A stretch of DNA of 64,000 nt from contig NZ_WHOL01000117.1 of NCBI RefSeq assembly GCF_009745975.1, forward strand, positions 1 through 64,000. The letters run 5' to 3'. Every line of letters begins with the position of its first letter. Positions within the stretch are counted from its first letter, which is position 1. A program made the translations under genes and the position numbers. Below the pieces are notes generated by a model. It made no database searches. It had not been told where the DNA came from and worked only from the letters and a program-made list of their open reading frames with translations. The DNA comes from Actinokineospora pegani (GTDB taxonomy: Bacteria > Actinomycetota > Actinomycetes > Mycobacteriales > Pseudonocardiaceae). Positions 18,398 to 30,593 of this stretch are shown piece by piece.

Positions 18398-19837
18398 ATG
18401 AGCGAGGAACGCCGGCTGATCGCCGGGCGCTACCGGCTGGATCGGCGCATCGGCAGCGGTGCGATGGGCGTGGTCTGGCAGGGGCACGACGAGCGCCTCA
18501 ACCGCGCGGTGGCGGTCAAGCTGCTGCTGCTGCCGCCCGGCCTGCCCGAGGAAGAGGCCGACGAGGCGGTGGCCCGGTGCATGCGCGAGGGCCGCATCGC
18601 CGCGCGGCTGCACCACCCGAACGCCATCGCGGTGTTCGACGTGGTCGACGACGACGGCGTGCCGTGCCTGGTCATGGAGTACCTGCCGTCGGAGAGCCTG
18701 GCGATCGCGCTGAACGAGCGCGGCCCGCTCGAGGTGACCGAGGTGGCCAGGATCGGCACCCAGGTGGCCGCCGCGCTGGCCGCCGCGCACGCCGCCGGGA
18801 TCGTGCACCGCGACATCAAGCCGGGCAACATCCTGCTCGGCGACGACGGGCACACCGTCAAGATCACCGACTTCGGCATCTCCCGGGCCACCGACGACGT
18901 CACCGTCACCAAGACCGGCCTGATCGCGGGCACCCCGGCCTACCTGGCCCCCGAGGTCGCCATCGGCCGGGAGCCCGCCGCGGCCTCCGACGTCTACTCG
19001 CTCGGCTCGACCCTCTACGCCGCGGTCGAGGGCGAGCCGCCCTTCGGCCTGAGCGAGAACACCCTGGGCCTGCTGCACGCGGTGGCCTCGGGCAAGATCA
19101 ACGACCCGGTCCAGTCCGGTGCGCTGACCGACGTGCTGATCGCGCTGCTGGCCCCCGAGACCGCCGACCGGCCGACCGCGGCCAAGGCCCGCGACCTGCT
19201 GGCCGCCGTGGCCAGGGGCGAGCGCCCCACCGTGCCGCCGCCACTGGCCGCACCCGCGCCGGACGACGACGCCACCAGGCTGGTCGGGGCGGGCGGCGCC
19301 ACCGGCAGGCTCGACTCCCCGGCGACCCGCAGCAGGCCGGGCACCATCGCCGCGGCCCCGCCGCCCACCGCGGCCAAGTCGGCGCGACCGCTGGTGTTCG
19401 CCAGCGCCGCCGTGGCCGCGATCCTGGCCGTCGGCGCCTGGGTGATGATCAACTCCCAGGACGACGCCGCCGACACCCCGACCTCGCCGACGAACCCCAA
19501 CCAGGTGCCCGTCGTGACGACCGCGCCCACCACGACGACGACGTCGACGACGACCCGACCGCGGCCGATCCCCGAGGACACCCCGACATCCACCCCCACC
19601 CCCACCTCGACCCCCACCTCGACGCCCCCACCGCCGCCGAGCACCGCGTCCAGCAAGCCGACGACGCCGCCGAGCAAGCCGACGACCGAGCCCAGCGCGC
19701 CGGAGACGACCCCGCCGCCCACGACCCCGCCGCCCACCAACCCGGGCGGCGGCGGGGACGGCGGCACGGGCAGCGGCTCAGGCAGTGGCACGGGCAGCGG
19801 CAATGCCAACAACGTGGCCAACCCCCAGTCCCCCTGA
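18398..19837 (+). CDS. Ser/Thr protein kinase, membrane anchored
   Basis: A 479-residue Hanks-type kinase. Kinase domain about 9-270: glycine loop IGSGAMGVVW, AVAVKLL lysine, catalytic loop VHRDIKPGNILL (near 141), ITDFGISRA (DFG) with an activation loop rich in Thr, and YLAPEVA. A Pro/Ala-rich juxtamembrane stretch leads to one membrane helix (about 328-346). The outer part is a Thr/Pro-rich low-complexity stalk and a Gly/Ser tail with no folded sensor domain, unlike its neighbour. No PASTA repeats. GGGAGG lies about 11 bases before ATG 18398. The second kinase begins 13 bases after the stop. Confidence 0.93.
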   Translation: MSEERRLIAGRYRLDRRIGSGAMGVVWQGHDERLNRAVAVKLLLLPPGLPEEEADEAVARCMREGRIAARLHHPNAIAVFDVVDDDGVPCLVMEYLPSESLAIALNERGPLEVTEVARIGTQVAAALAAAHAAGIVHRDIKPGNILLGDDGHTVKITDFGISRATDDVTVTKTGLIAGTPAYLAPEVAIGREPAAASDVYSLGSTLYAAVEGEPPFGLSENTLGLLHAVASGKINDPVQSGALTDVLIALLAPETADRPTAAKARDLLAAVARGERPTVPPPLAAPAPDDDATRLVGAGGATGRLDSPATRSRPGTIAAAPPPTAAKSARPLVFASAAVAAILAVGAWVMINSQDDAADTPTSPTNPNQVPVVTTAPTTTTTSTTTRPRPIPEDTPTSTPTPTSTPTSTPPPPPSTASSKPTTPPSKPTTEPSAPETTPPPTTPPPTNPGGGGDGGTGSGSGSGTGSGNANNVANPQSP

Positions 19838-19850
19838 GCCAGGAGCCTGA

Positions 19851-21554
<1,704 letters not shown>

Positions 21555-21642
21555 CCGTCTCCCACCAGCACCACATCCCACTCAAAAGACCGGTTATCCC
21601 TGAGCCTCGCCCCAGTCCTGGCCGGCCGTAGCTCCCGCGCGC

Positions 21643-22527
21643 CTAAGCCCCCCGCAACGCCTCGATAAGCGACACCATCGCGGGCTGATCCCGAGAAGCC
21701 TCTCGAACAGCCGCATAAATGCCCCGAACCGGCTCCGGCTTGGCAATCCGACGAACCACCACCCCTGGATGCACAGCCCCCAACCCCATCCGGGGAATAA
21801 GAGCCACCCCCAACCCCGCAGCGACGAAGCCCTGAGTAGTGGCGAAGTCCGCCCCGTCGACCGCGAAGTCGGGAGTGAAGCCCGCACTGGCGCAAGCGTC
21901 GAGAACGATCCGCCGACACGGCCCCGGCGAGCACTCAGCGTCGATCCACTGCTCCTCAGCCAGCTCGGCGAGGTCGATGACGCGCTTGCCCGCCAGCCGA
22001 TGACCACGCGGCAACACCGCCCGATACGGGTCGTCCAGCAACGGCACGAACTCGACACCGCGCGGCGGGGCCGGGTGGCTGTGGACGCTGATGGCCAGGT
22101 CCGCGCGACCGTCCACCACCTCCGGCAGCGGGTCTCGCGCATCGACCAGCTTGAGGTCGACGCGGACACCCGGGTGCTCGGCGCGCAGCTTGGCCAGCGC
22201 GGGCGGGACCAGCGCCGCACCCGCCGAGGCGAAGAAGCGCAGCGACAGGTTCCCGGTGCGCCCCGCGCGCAGGTCGGCCAACGCCGTCTCGGTCTCGGCG
22301 AGCTGGCGGCCGAGGACGGCGGCGTGCTCGGTGAGCAGCCTGCCCGCCGCCGTGGGCCGCACGCCGCGGCCGACGCGTTCGAGCAGCGGCAGCCCGGCCT
22401 CCTTCTCCAGGGTGGCGATCTGCTGGCTGATGGCCGAGGGCGTGCGGCCGAGGTTCGCCGCCGCCGCGGTGACCGAGCCGCTGGTCACCACCGCGCGCAG
22501 GACCTGCAGCCGGCGGACGTCGAGCAT
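21643..22527 (-). CDS. LysR-family transcriptional regulator
   Basis: A 294-residue regulator. The N-terminal winged helix-turn-helix (RRLQVLRAVVTSGSVTAAAA, then TPSAISQQIATLEKEAG) is followed by the two-lobed effector domain (about 90-294). It is divergent from an EamA-type exporter gene 101 bases away and probably controls it and itself. A 10-base inverted repeat in the shared promoter is a candidate operator. The effector is not predictable. Confidence 0.93.
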   Translation of the reverse strand: MLDVRRLQVLRAVVTSGSVTAAAANLGRTPSAISQQIATLEKEAGLPLLERVGRGVRPTAAGRLLTEHAAVLGRQLAETETALADLRAGRTGNLSLRFFASAGAALVPPALAKLRAEHPGVRVDLKLVDARDPLPEVVDGRADLAISVHSHPAPPRGVEFVPLLDDPYRAVLPRGHRLAGKRVIDLAELAEEQWIDAECSPGPCRRIVLDACASAGFTPDFAVDGADFATTQGFVAAGLGVALIPRMGLGAVHPGVVVRRIAKPEPVRGIYAAVREASRDQPAMVSLIEALRGA

Positions 22528-22542
22528 GTAGCAGAGCTTAAG

Positions 22543-22593
22543 CGTTGCCGCACAATTTATTCACTTGTCCTGTTGATGATCGCTGCGGCAACG
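22543..22593. promoter_or_regulatory. Candidate LysR operator in divergent promoter
   Basis: CGTTGCCGCA at 22543-22552 and TGCGGCAACG at 22584-22593 are perfect inverted repeats. Their starts are 41 bases apart, close to four helical turns, as expected for a LysR tetramer contacting two sites. It lies between the LysR gene and the transporter start. Confidence 0.4.
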
Positions 22594-22628
22594 TGGGCGC
22601 CAGACAACGGACCACGGTGGAGGTTGCG

Positions 22629-23552
22629 GTGACCGGCGGACGCGGCACTCTGGTGCGGATGGGCGTGCTCGCGCTGCTGTGGGGCTCAAGCTTCCTGTGG
22701 ATCAAGCTCGCCCTGCGGGGCCTGCCGCCCACCTGGATCTCGACCGGGCGCTGCGTGCTCGGCGCGCTGGTGGTGCTCGGCATGTGCGCGTGGGGCAGGC
22801 ACAAGCTGCCCGGCACCGCCCGCGCGTGGGGCCACCTGACCGTGGCGGCGTTCTTCGGCAGCGCCGTGCCCTTCCTGCTCTTCGCCATCGGCGAGCAGAC
22901 CGTGGACTCGGGGGTGACCGGCGTGCTCAACGCCACCACCCCGCTGTGGGCGCTGGTGATCGGCCTGCTCATCGGCACCGACCGCGGCCTGTCCCCCATC
23001 CGCCTCGGCGGCCTGCTGGTCGGCTTCGCCGGGGTGGTGCTGATCTTCGCCCCGTGGCACGTGTCCGGTCTGACCAGCTTGGGCGCGGTGGCCATCCTCG
23101 CGGGCTCGGCCTCGTACGCGGTCGCCTACGCCTACGTCGCCCGCCACCTGTCCAACCGGGGCACCACCCCCATCGCCCTGTCCGGCGCGCAGCTCGCCGC
23201 CGCCGCGGGCCTGGGCGTGTTCACCCTGCCCTTCGGCGACACCACGGCCCTGGACATCACCCCGACCGTCCTCATCGCCATCGCGGTCCTGGGCGTCCTG
23301 GGCACCGGCGTCGCCTTCGCCATCAACTACCGCCTCATCGCCGACGAGGGCGCCACCCAGGCCACGACCGTGGGCTACCTGCTGCCGGTGGTCTCGGTGC
23401 TGCTCGGCGCGGTGTTCCTGGACGAGGCGCTGACGCTGCGCGTGGTCGCGGGCATGGCGGTGGTGCTGGTGGGCGTGGCGATGACCAGGGTCACCAACCG
23501 GCCCAAGCCGGTGGCCCCCGTCGACCCGGCGCTACACCAGCCTGCGGTCTGA
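22629..23552 (+). CDS. EamA/DMT-family transporter
   Basis: A 307-residue inner-membrane transporter with ten predicted helices in two EamA repeats (the first begins MGVLALLWGSSFLWIKLALR; the second begins near TSLGAVAILAGSASYAVAY). It is likely an exporter of amino acids, nucleobases or other metabolites. The GTG at 22629 is chosen because GGAGG lies five bases upstream and the length becomes standard; an in-frame TTG at 22545 would lie inside the candidate operator. The 3' end overlaps the convergent response-regulator gene by 21 bases. Confidence 0.9.
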   Translation: MTGGRGTLVRMGVLALLWGSSFLWIKLALRGLPPTWISTGRCVLGALVVLGMCAWGRHKLPGTARAWGHLTVAAFFGSAVPFLLFAIGEQTVDSGVTGVLNATTPLWALVIGLLIGTDRGLSPIRLGGLLVGFAGVVLIFAPWHVSGLTSLGAVAILAGSASYAVAYAYVARHLSNRGTTPIALSGAQLAAAAGLGVFTLPFGDTTALDITPTVLIAIAVLGVLGTGVAFAINYRLIADEGATQATTVGYLLPVVSVLLGAVFLDEALTLRVVAGMAVVLVGVAMTRVTNRPKPVAPVDPALHQPAV

Positions 23553-24209
23553 GGCCCAGCGCGACAGCTCGTAGCGGTTGGACATCTGCGTCTTGCGCAG
23601 CACGCTCGACACGTGGGTCTCGACCGTCTTGACCGAGATGAACAGCTCCGAGGCGATCTCCTTGTAGGCGTACCCGCGCGCCAGCAGCCGCAGCACGTCG
23701 CGCTCGCGCGGGGTCAGCAGGTCCAGCTCGGGGTCGTTGATCGGGGCGGCGCCGGGGCGGTTGGCGAAGGCGTCGAGGACGAAACCGGCCAGGCGGGGGG
23801 AGAACACGGCGTCGCCGTCGGCCACGCGCAGGACGGCGGTGACGAGTTCGGCGCTGGAGATGGTCTTGGTGACGTAGCCGCGGGCGCCCGCGCGGATGAC
23901 GGCGATGACGTCCTCGGCGGCGTCGGAGACCGACAGGGCCAGGAACACCACGTCGGTGTCGGTGGCCCGGACGCGGCGCAGGACCTCGGCGCCGCCGCCG
24001 TCGGGCATGTGCACGTCGAGCAGGACGACGTCCGGGCGGTGGCGGGCGATGCCCGCGACGGCCTCGCCGACGCCGCCCGCCTCGCCGACGACCTGCACGG
24101 CGTCGGTGATGGTGTCCAGCTCGGCCTTGACGCCCGCGCGGAACATGCTGTGGTCGTCAACCAGGAAGACCCGGACCCGGGGCTTGCCTGCGGGGGTTTC
24201 GGCGCTCAT
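23532..24209 (-). CDS. NarL/FixJ-type response regulator
   Basis: A 225-residue regulator with an intact receiver (acidic pair in FLVDDHSMF, phospho-acceptor D64 in VVLLDVHMP, conserved K in YVTKTIS) and a LuxR-type DNA-binding domain (LTPRERDVLRLLARGYAYKE, then FISVKTVETHVSSVLRK). The start ATG overlaps the stop of the histidine-kinase gene by four bases, so the pair is cotranscribed. It probably regulates the divergent PspC genes. Last codons overlap the EamA transporter gene on the other strand. Confidence 0.95.
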   Translation of the reverse strand: MSAETPAGKPRVRVFLVDDHSMFRAGVKAELDTITDAVQVVGEAGGVGEAVAGIARHRPDVVLLDVHMPDGGGAEVLRRVRATDTDVVFLALSVSDAAEDVIAVIRAGARGYVTKTISSAELVTAVLRVADGDAVFSPRLAGFVLDAFANRPGAAPINDPELDLLTPRERDVLRLLARGYAYKEIASELFISVKTVETHVSSVLRKTQMSNRYELSRWASDRRLV

Positions 24210-25477
24210 GGGCTCACTTTCGTCCGCGGCATGTGGAGCTGCACCTCGGTGCCCTCCCCCGCCGCTGTGCGCAGCCGGACCGCACCGCCGTGCCGCTCCA
24301 TCCTCCCGTGGATGGAGTCGGCGAGGCCATGCCGGTCTCCCGGGACGGTCTCGGGGTCGAACCCCTTGCCCCGGTCGCGGATGAACACCGTGATCTTGTC
24401 CTCCTCGACCTCGGCGTACACCGACACCTCGGCGACCTCGGCGTGCTTGGCGGCGTTGACGATGGCCTCCCTGGTGGCCAGCACGACCGGGCGCAGCCGG
24501 TCGTCGAGGGGGCAGTCGCCGACGAGCACCGGGGAGACCTTGATGGCGAAGGTGTCCTCGACCTCGCCCGCGATCCGGTTGACCGCCTCGGACAGGGTGT
24601 CCTCGGGGACCCCGGGCCGGGCGCCGTAGCCCGCGGGCCCGTACAACCAGCTCCGCAACTGGCGCTCCTGGCCGCGGGCCAGCCGCAGCACCTCGCGCGG
24701 GGCCTCGGACTGCTTCTGGATCAGCGCGAGCGTCTGCAGCACCGAGTCGTGCAGGTGCGCGGCGATCTCGGCGCGCTCCTCGGTGCGGATGCGCGCGGTG
24801 CGCTCCTCGCCCAGGTCGCGGACCAGCCGCAGCCACCACGGCACGGACAGCAGGCCGACCCCGATCAGGGCGGCGAACACCGCCAGCAGCGCGAACTGGA
24901 CCTGGTCCAGGCCGATGCTGCGGAGCAGGAAGATCACGATTCCGGCGACGACCAGCAGCGCGCCCGCGCCCACCCGCAGCCCGGCCGCGCGGCCCCCGCC
25001 GAGCAGGGCGCCCTTGACCTTGCGCCGCTGCGCCTGGTCGGCCTCCCACCACACCAGGGCCGTGCCCACCAGGGCCACCCCGATGCCGCCCGCCACCCAG
25101 GCGTTGACCATCCCGGAGAGCGTGCCCATCCCCACCGACAGCCCGGCGCCCACGGCCACCAGGCCGAACGCCTGCTGCCGCTCCCGCGCGCCGACCTCGG
25201 GCGCGGGCCGGTCGGAGGGGGCCTGCTGGCCGAAGGCCCAGAGCAGGCCGTAGGCGGCGACGCCCGCCCCGCCCAGGGCGGCGAGCAGGGCGAACGCGAT
25301 GCGCACCCAGAGCACGCGCACGTCCAGGTGGTCGGCGAGGCCGCCCGCGACCCCGGCCACGGCGCGCCCCTCCCTGCGCCGGTAGAACCGCAGGTCCTCC
25401 GGTTCCGCCACCTCGGTGGCCGCGCGCTCGATGCGGTCGATCTCCGCCTCCGGGGCGTGCAGGAGTTGGGTGCTCAC
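24206..25477 (-). CDS. Sensor histidine kinase with N-terminal PspC domain
   Basis: A 423-residue kinase. A PspC domain (about 31-83, FYRRREGRAVAGVAGGLADH) with its membrane helix opens the protein, followed by further helices to about 225. The phospho-acceptor histidine is in EIAAHLHDSVLQTL (near 241). The ATPase domain has REAIVNAAKHA and DRGKGFDP followed by GLADSIHGRMERHGG. The GTG at 25477 is preferred to a TTG at 25522 because it directly precedes the conserved region, though no strong ribosome site is seen. Fusion of PspC to a NarL-type kinase suggests envelope-stress sensing. Confidence 0.93.
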   Translation of the reverse strand: MSTQLLHAPEAEIDRIERAATEVAEPEDLRFYRRREGRAVAGVAGGLADHLDVRVLWVRIAFALLAALGGAGVAAYGLLWAFGQQAPSDRPAPEVGARERQQAFGLVAVGAGLSVGMGTLSGMVNAWVAGGIGVALVGTALVWWEADQAQRRKVKGALLGGGRAAGLRVGAGALLVVAGIVIFLLRSIGLDQVQFALLAVFAALIGVGLLSVPWWLRLVRDLGEERTARIRTEERAEIAAHLHDSVLQTLALIQKQSEAPREVLRLARGQERQLRSWLYGPAGYGARPGVPEDTLSEAVNRIAGEVEDTFAIKVSPVLVGDCPLDDRLRPVVLATREAIVNAAKHAEVAEVSVYAEVEEDKITVFIRDRGKGFDPETVPGDRHGLADSIHGRMERHGGAVRLRTAAGEGTEVQLHMPRTKVSP

Positions 25478-25588
25478 CCAAGGATGCTCACACGCGCGCG
25501 CCCGCGCCACATCGGGGTTCAACCCTGAGACTCAGTTCAGGGTCGCTCCCGGATGTGCCGGGGCGGGCGGGCGGACAGAGTGGTCACC

Positions 25589-26830
25589 GTGAGTGGGACA
25601 CAGACGCAGGGCGTGGAAGACACGCTGAAGGACTTCTGGGCGACCCGGCCGAGGCGGCCCCGCAGGGGGCGCAAGGTCGCGGGCGTCGCGGCGGCGATCG
25701 GAGACCGCTACCGCATTGATCCGGTCATCGTCCGGGTGGCGTTCGCCGTGAGCGCCTTCTTCGGCGGGGCGGGCGTCGCGCTCTACCTGCTGGGTTGGCT
25801 GTTCTTCGCCGAAGAGGGCGACGAGGCCTCCGCGGGCGAGGCGCTGCTGGGCAAGGGCCGCAGCTCGGTGTCGACGCACCTGGCCGTCGTGCTGGCCATC
25901 GCGCTGATCCCGGCGGTGAGCTGGTTCCTGGACCGGGACTTCACCGGGTTCGTCGGCGCGGCGGCGGCGCTGGGGCTGCTGTTCCTGCTGCACCGCAACC
26001 GCGGGCACCTGGGACCGGTGCGCACCTACGAGCCGACCGCGACCGACAACCACCCGCAGCCCGCCCGGCGCCCGGCCACCGGCGAGCAGCAGGCCGGGGT
26101 GGACCAGTCCGACCAGCCGCGGCAGCCGCCCGCCTGGGACCCGCTGGGCGCCGCGCCGTTCGCCTGGGACCTGCCCGAGCCGGGGCACGCCCAGCAGGAC
26201 GACGAGCCGGAGCCGAGCCCCAAGCGCAAGTCCCGGGTGGGCGCGCTGACCCTGGTCGCCATGCTGGTGGCCTGCGTGGCGACGGCGGTGTTCGGCCTGA
26301 GCTGGGCGGACGGCGGCGCCCGGCCCATGATCGGGGTGCTGCTCGCCGTGCTGGGCGCGGGCATGGTGCTCGGCGCCCTGCGCGGCGGCGGCCGGGGGCT
26401 GATCTGGCTGGCGGTGCCGCTGGCCGCGCTGGGGATCGCGACGACCGCGCTGCCGGACCAAGCGCGCTTCAACGGCTTCGGCGAGATCCACACCCGGCCG
26501 ACGTCGCTGGAGCAGGTGCAGTCCGAGTACCGCAAGTCCGTCGGGGAGGTGAACGTCGACCTGACCGGTCTGCCCGCCGACGGCGAGGTCACGACCTCGG
26601 TCGGCGCCGACGTGGGCACCGTCGTGGTGACCGTGCCGCGCACCGCCGACGTCCGCGTGAGCTGCACGACCGGGGTCGGCGACGTGGCCTGCCTCGGCTC
26701 GCAGGAGAGCGGCCCCGGCGCCGCTGTCCGCGACCAGACCGACCTCGGCGACGACGGCGAGGGCGGATTGAAGATCAACCTGACCGCAGCGGTGAGCGGT
26801 CCGGGCAGCGTGGAGGTCCGCCGTGGCTGA
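25589..26830 (+). CDS. PspC-domain membrane protein
   Basis: A 413-residue protein. An N-terminal PspC domain (about 14-72, FWATRPRRPRRGRKVAGVAA then YRIDPVIVRVAFAVSAF) is followed by several membrane helices, a Pro/Gln-rich loop (about 150-210), more helices (about 215-290) and a C-terminal strand-rich soluble domain (about 310-413). The last part resembles the DUF4097-like adhesin/sensor region found behind PspC modules. Divergent from the PspC histidine kinase, so probably its regulatory target or partner. GTG 25589 is the likely start. Confidence 0.85.
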   Translation: MSGTQTQGVEDTLKDFWATRPRRPRRGRKVAGVAAAIGDRYRIDPVIVRVAFAVSAFFGGAGVALYLLGWLFFAEEGDEASAGEALLGKGRSSVSTHLAVVLAIALIPAVSWFLDRDFTGFVGAAAALGLLFLLHRNRGHLGPVRTYEPTATDNHPQPARRPATGEQQAGVDQSDQPRQPPAWDPLGAAPFAWDLPEPGHAQQDDEPEPSPKRKSRVGALTLVAMLVACVATAVFGLSWADGGARPMIGVLLAVLGAGMVLGALRGGGRGLIWLAVPLAALGIATTALPDQARFNGFGEIHTRPTSLEQVQSEYRKSVGEVNVDLTGLPADGEVTTSVGADVGTVVVTVPRTADVRVSCTTGVGDVACLGSQESGPGAAVRDQTDLGDDGEGGLKINLTAAVSGPGSVEVRRG

Positions 26831-27020
26831 GCAGAGGCAACGCACCCGTCCCGACTGGCTGCTGCTGGTCCTGGGCCTGCTGACGATGTGGGCGGCGGCG
26901 TCCGTCCTCACCGACGGGGGGTTCTGGATCCCGGGCTTGGACGGCCGGTGGCTGCTGGCCGCGCTGAGCGTGGTGGTGGGGCTGGGTCTGCTGGCGAACT
27001 CGCGGCAGAAGAGGAGCTAG
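26823..27020 (+). CDS. Small two-helix membrane protein in PspC operon
   Basis: A 65-residue protein with two hydrophobic helices (about 10-28 and 42-58) and a basic tail. The GTG start overlaps the stop of the PspC gene by eight bases, so it is translated with it. It may be a small partner of the PspC protein; no family recognised. Confidence 0.7.
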   Translation: MAEQRQRTRPDWLLLVLGLLTMWAAASVLTDGGFWIPGLDGRWLLAALSVVVGLGLLANSRQKRS

Positions 27021-27048
27021 CGGGACTGGTCGACAGGGGGGCCACTCA

Positions 27049-27090
27049 CGGGAAGGCCCGGTCGTCACGGACGACCGGGCCTTCCCGCTT
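27049..27090. terminator. Bidirectional terminator between PspC operon and guaA
   Basis: An 18-base perfect stem (27049-27066 with 27070-27087) with a 3-base loop, between two converging transcription units and starting 28 bases after the upstream stop. Confidence 0.9.
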
Positions 27091-27100
27091 GCTCAGGGGC

Positions 27101-28657
<1,557 letters not shown>

Positions 28658-28700
28658 GTGTCTCCTATCTCAACGGGGAAGCCAAGTACGGGCAACTCGT

Positions 28701-28740
28701 GCCGGCACACAGCGACCCGCAGGGGCAGCGTCGTGTGCCG
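28701..28740 (-). promoter_or_regulatory. Expression-platform hairpin candidate in guaA leader
   Basis: Downstream of the riboswitch aptamer, CGGCACAC and GTGTGCCG close a long GC-rich hairpin about 43 bases before the guaA start. There is no U-tract, so it could be a GC-type terminator or a structure influencing ribosome access. Confidence 0.5.
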
Positions 28741-28856
28741 ACCGGTCCCTCCCTGGGTTTCTCTCCCGGAGATGCCTGCCAGCGCTGGTGTCCGCGCTGG
28801 TTTTCCGTGACGCTCGAACCAGACCCGCCCGGGGGGCGGCGGAACCCTAGTCACCA
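28741..28856 (-). promoter_or_regulatory. ykkC-family riboswitch aptamer (guanidine-I/ppGpp/PRPP/NDP superfamily)
   Basis: Read toward guaA, every hallmark of the ykkC fold is present in order. P1 strand GGTGAC (28855-28850) is followed by the conserved CTAGGGTTCCG (28850-28840), an inner CCGCC/GGCGG helix, GGTCTGGTTCGAG (28825-28813) and the closing P1 strand GTCAC (28811-28807). Then come a CCAGCGC/GCGCTGG hairpin (28800-28794 with 28785-28779) and the 3' element CCGGGAGAGAAACCCAGGGA. The last element differs from the guanidine-I consensus (CCCGGGAGA after the A-rich loop) and leans toward subtype 2 forms. The ligand is unresolved; a nucleotide-type ligand would fit guaA. Confidence 0.85.
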
Positions 28857-28950
28857 TCATCGGTCAGCTTGGCCGAGCATAACTTGCCCGGGTACTGGGC
28901 CGCCCGGGGCTGGGTAGGGCCTGTCCCAGGGGCCCAGGGATAGCAGAGCT

Positions 28951-29127
28951 TTTGTGGGGTGTGGTGGTGGGCGTTGGGTGAGGTGGGCTGGGGGCGCGGC
29001 AGGTGTGGAAGCTGCGTGGGGTGGGGGGAATGGTGGAGAGCTGGGTGGGGTGGATGTGGGTGCCGGGGCGGGGAGTGGACGTGGGGCGTGGCGAGCCTTG
29101 GGGGGCTGGGCGGCTTACGGTGGGGGT
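28951..29127 (+). other. G-rich, C-poor tract upstream of aldehyde dehydrogenase
   Basis: The plus strand is dominated by GGG and GGGG runs separated by T, A or single C for about 175 bases, ending at the start codon. It holds many potential four-run G-quadruplex blocks and no open frame with a ribosome site. It forms the 5' leader of the dehydrogenase gene. Confidence 0.6.
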
Positions 29128-30585
<1,458 letters not shown>

Positions 30586-30593
30586 GGCGTGTC

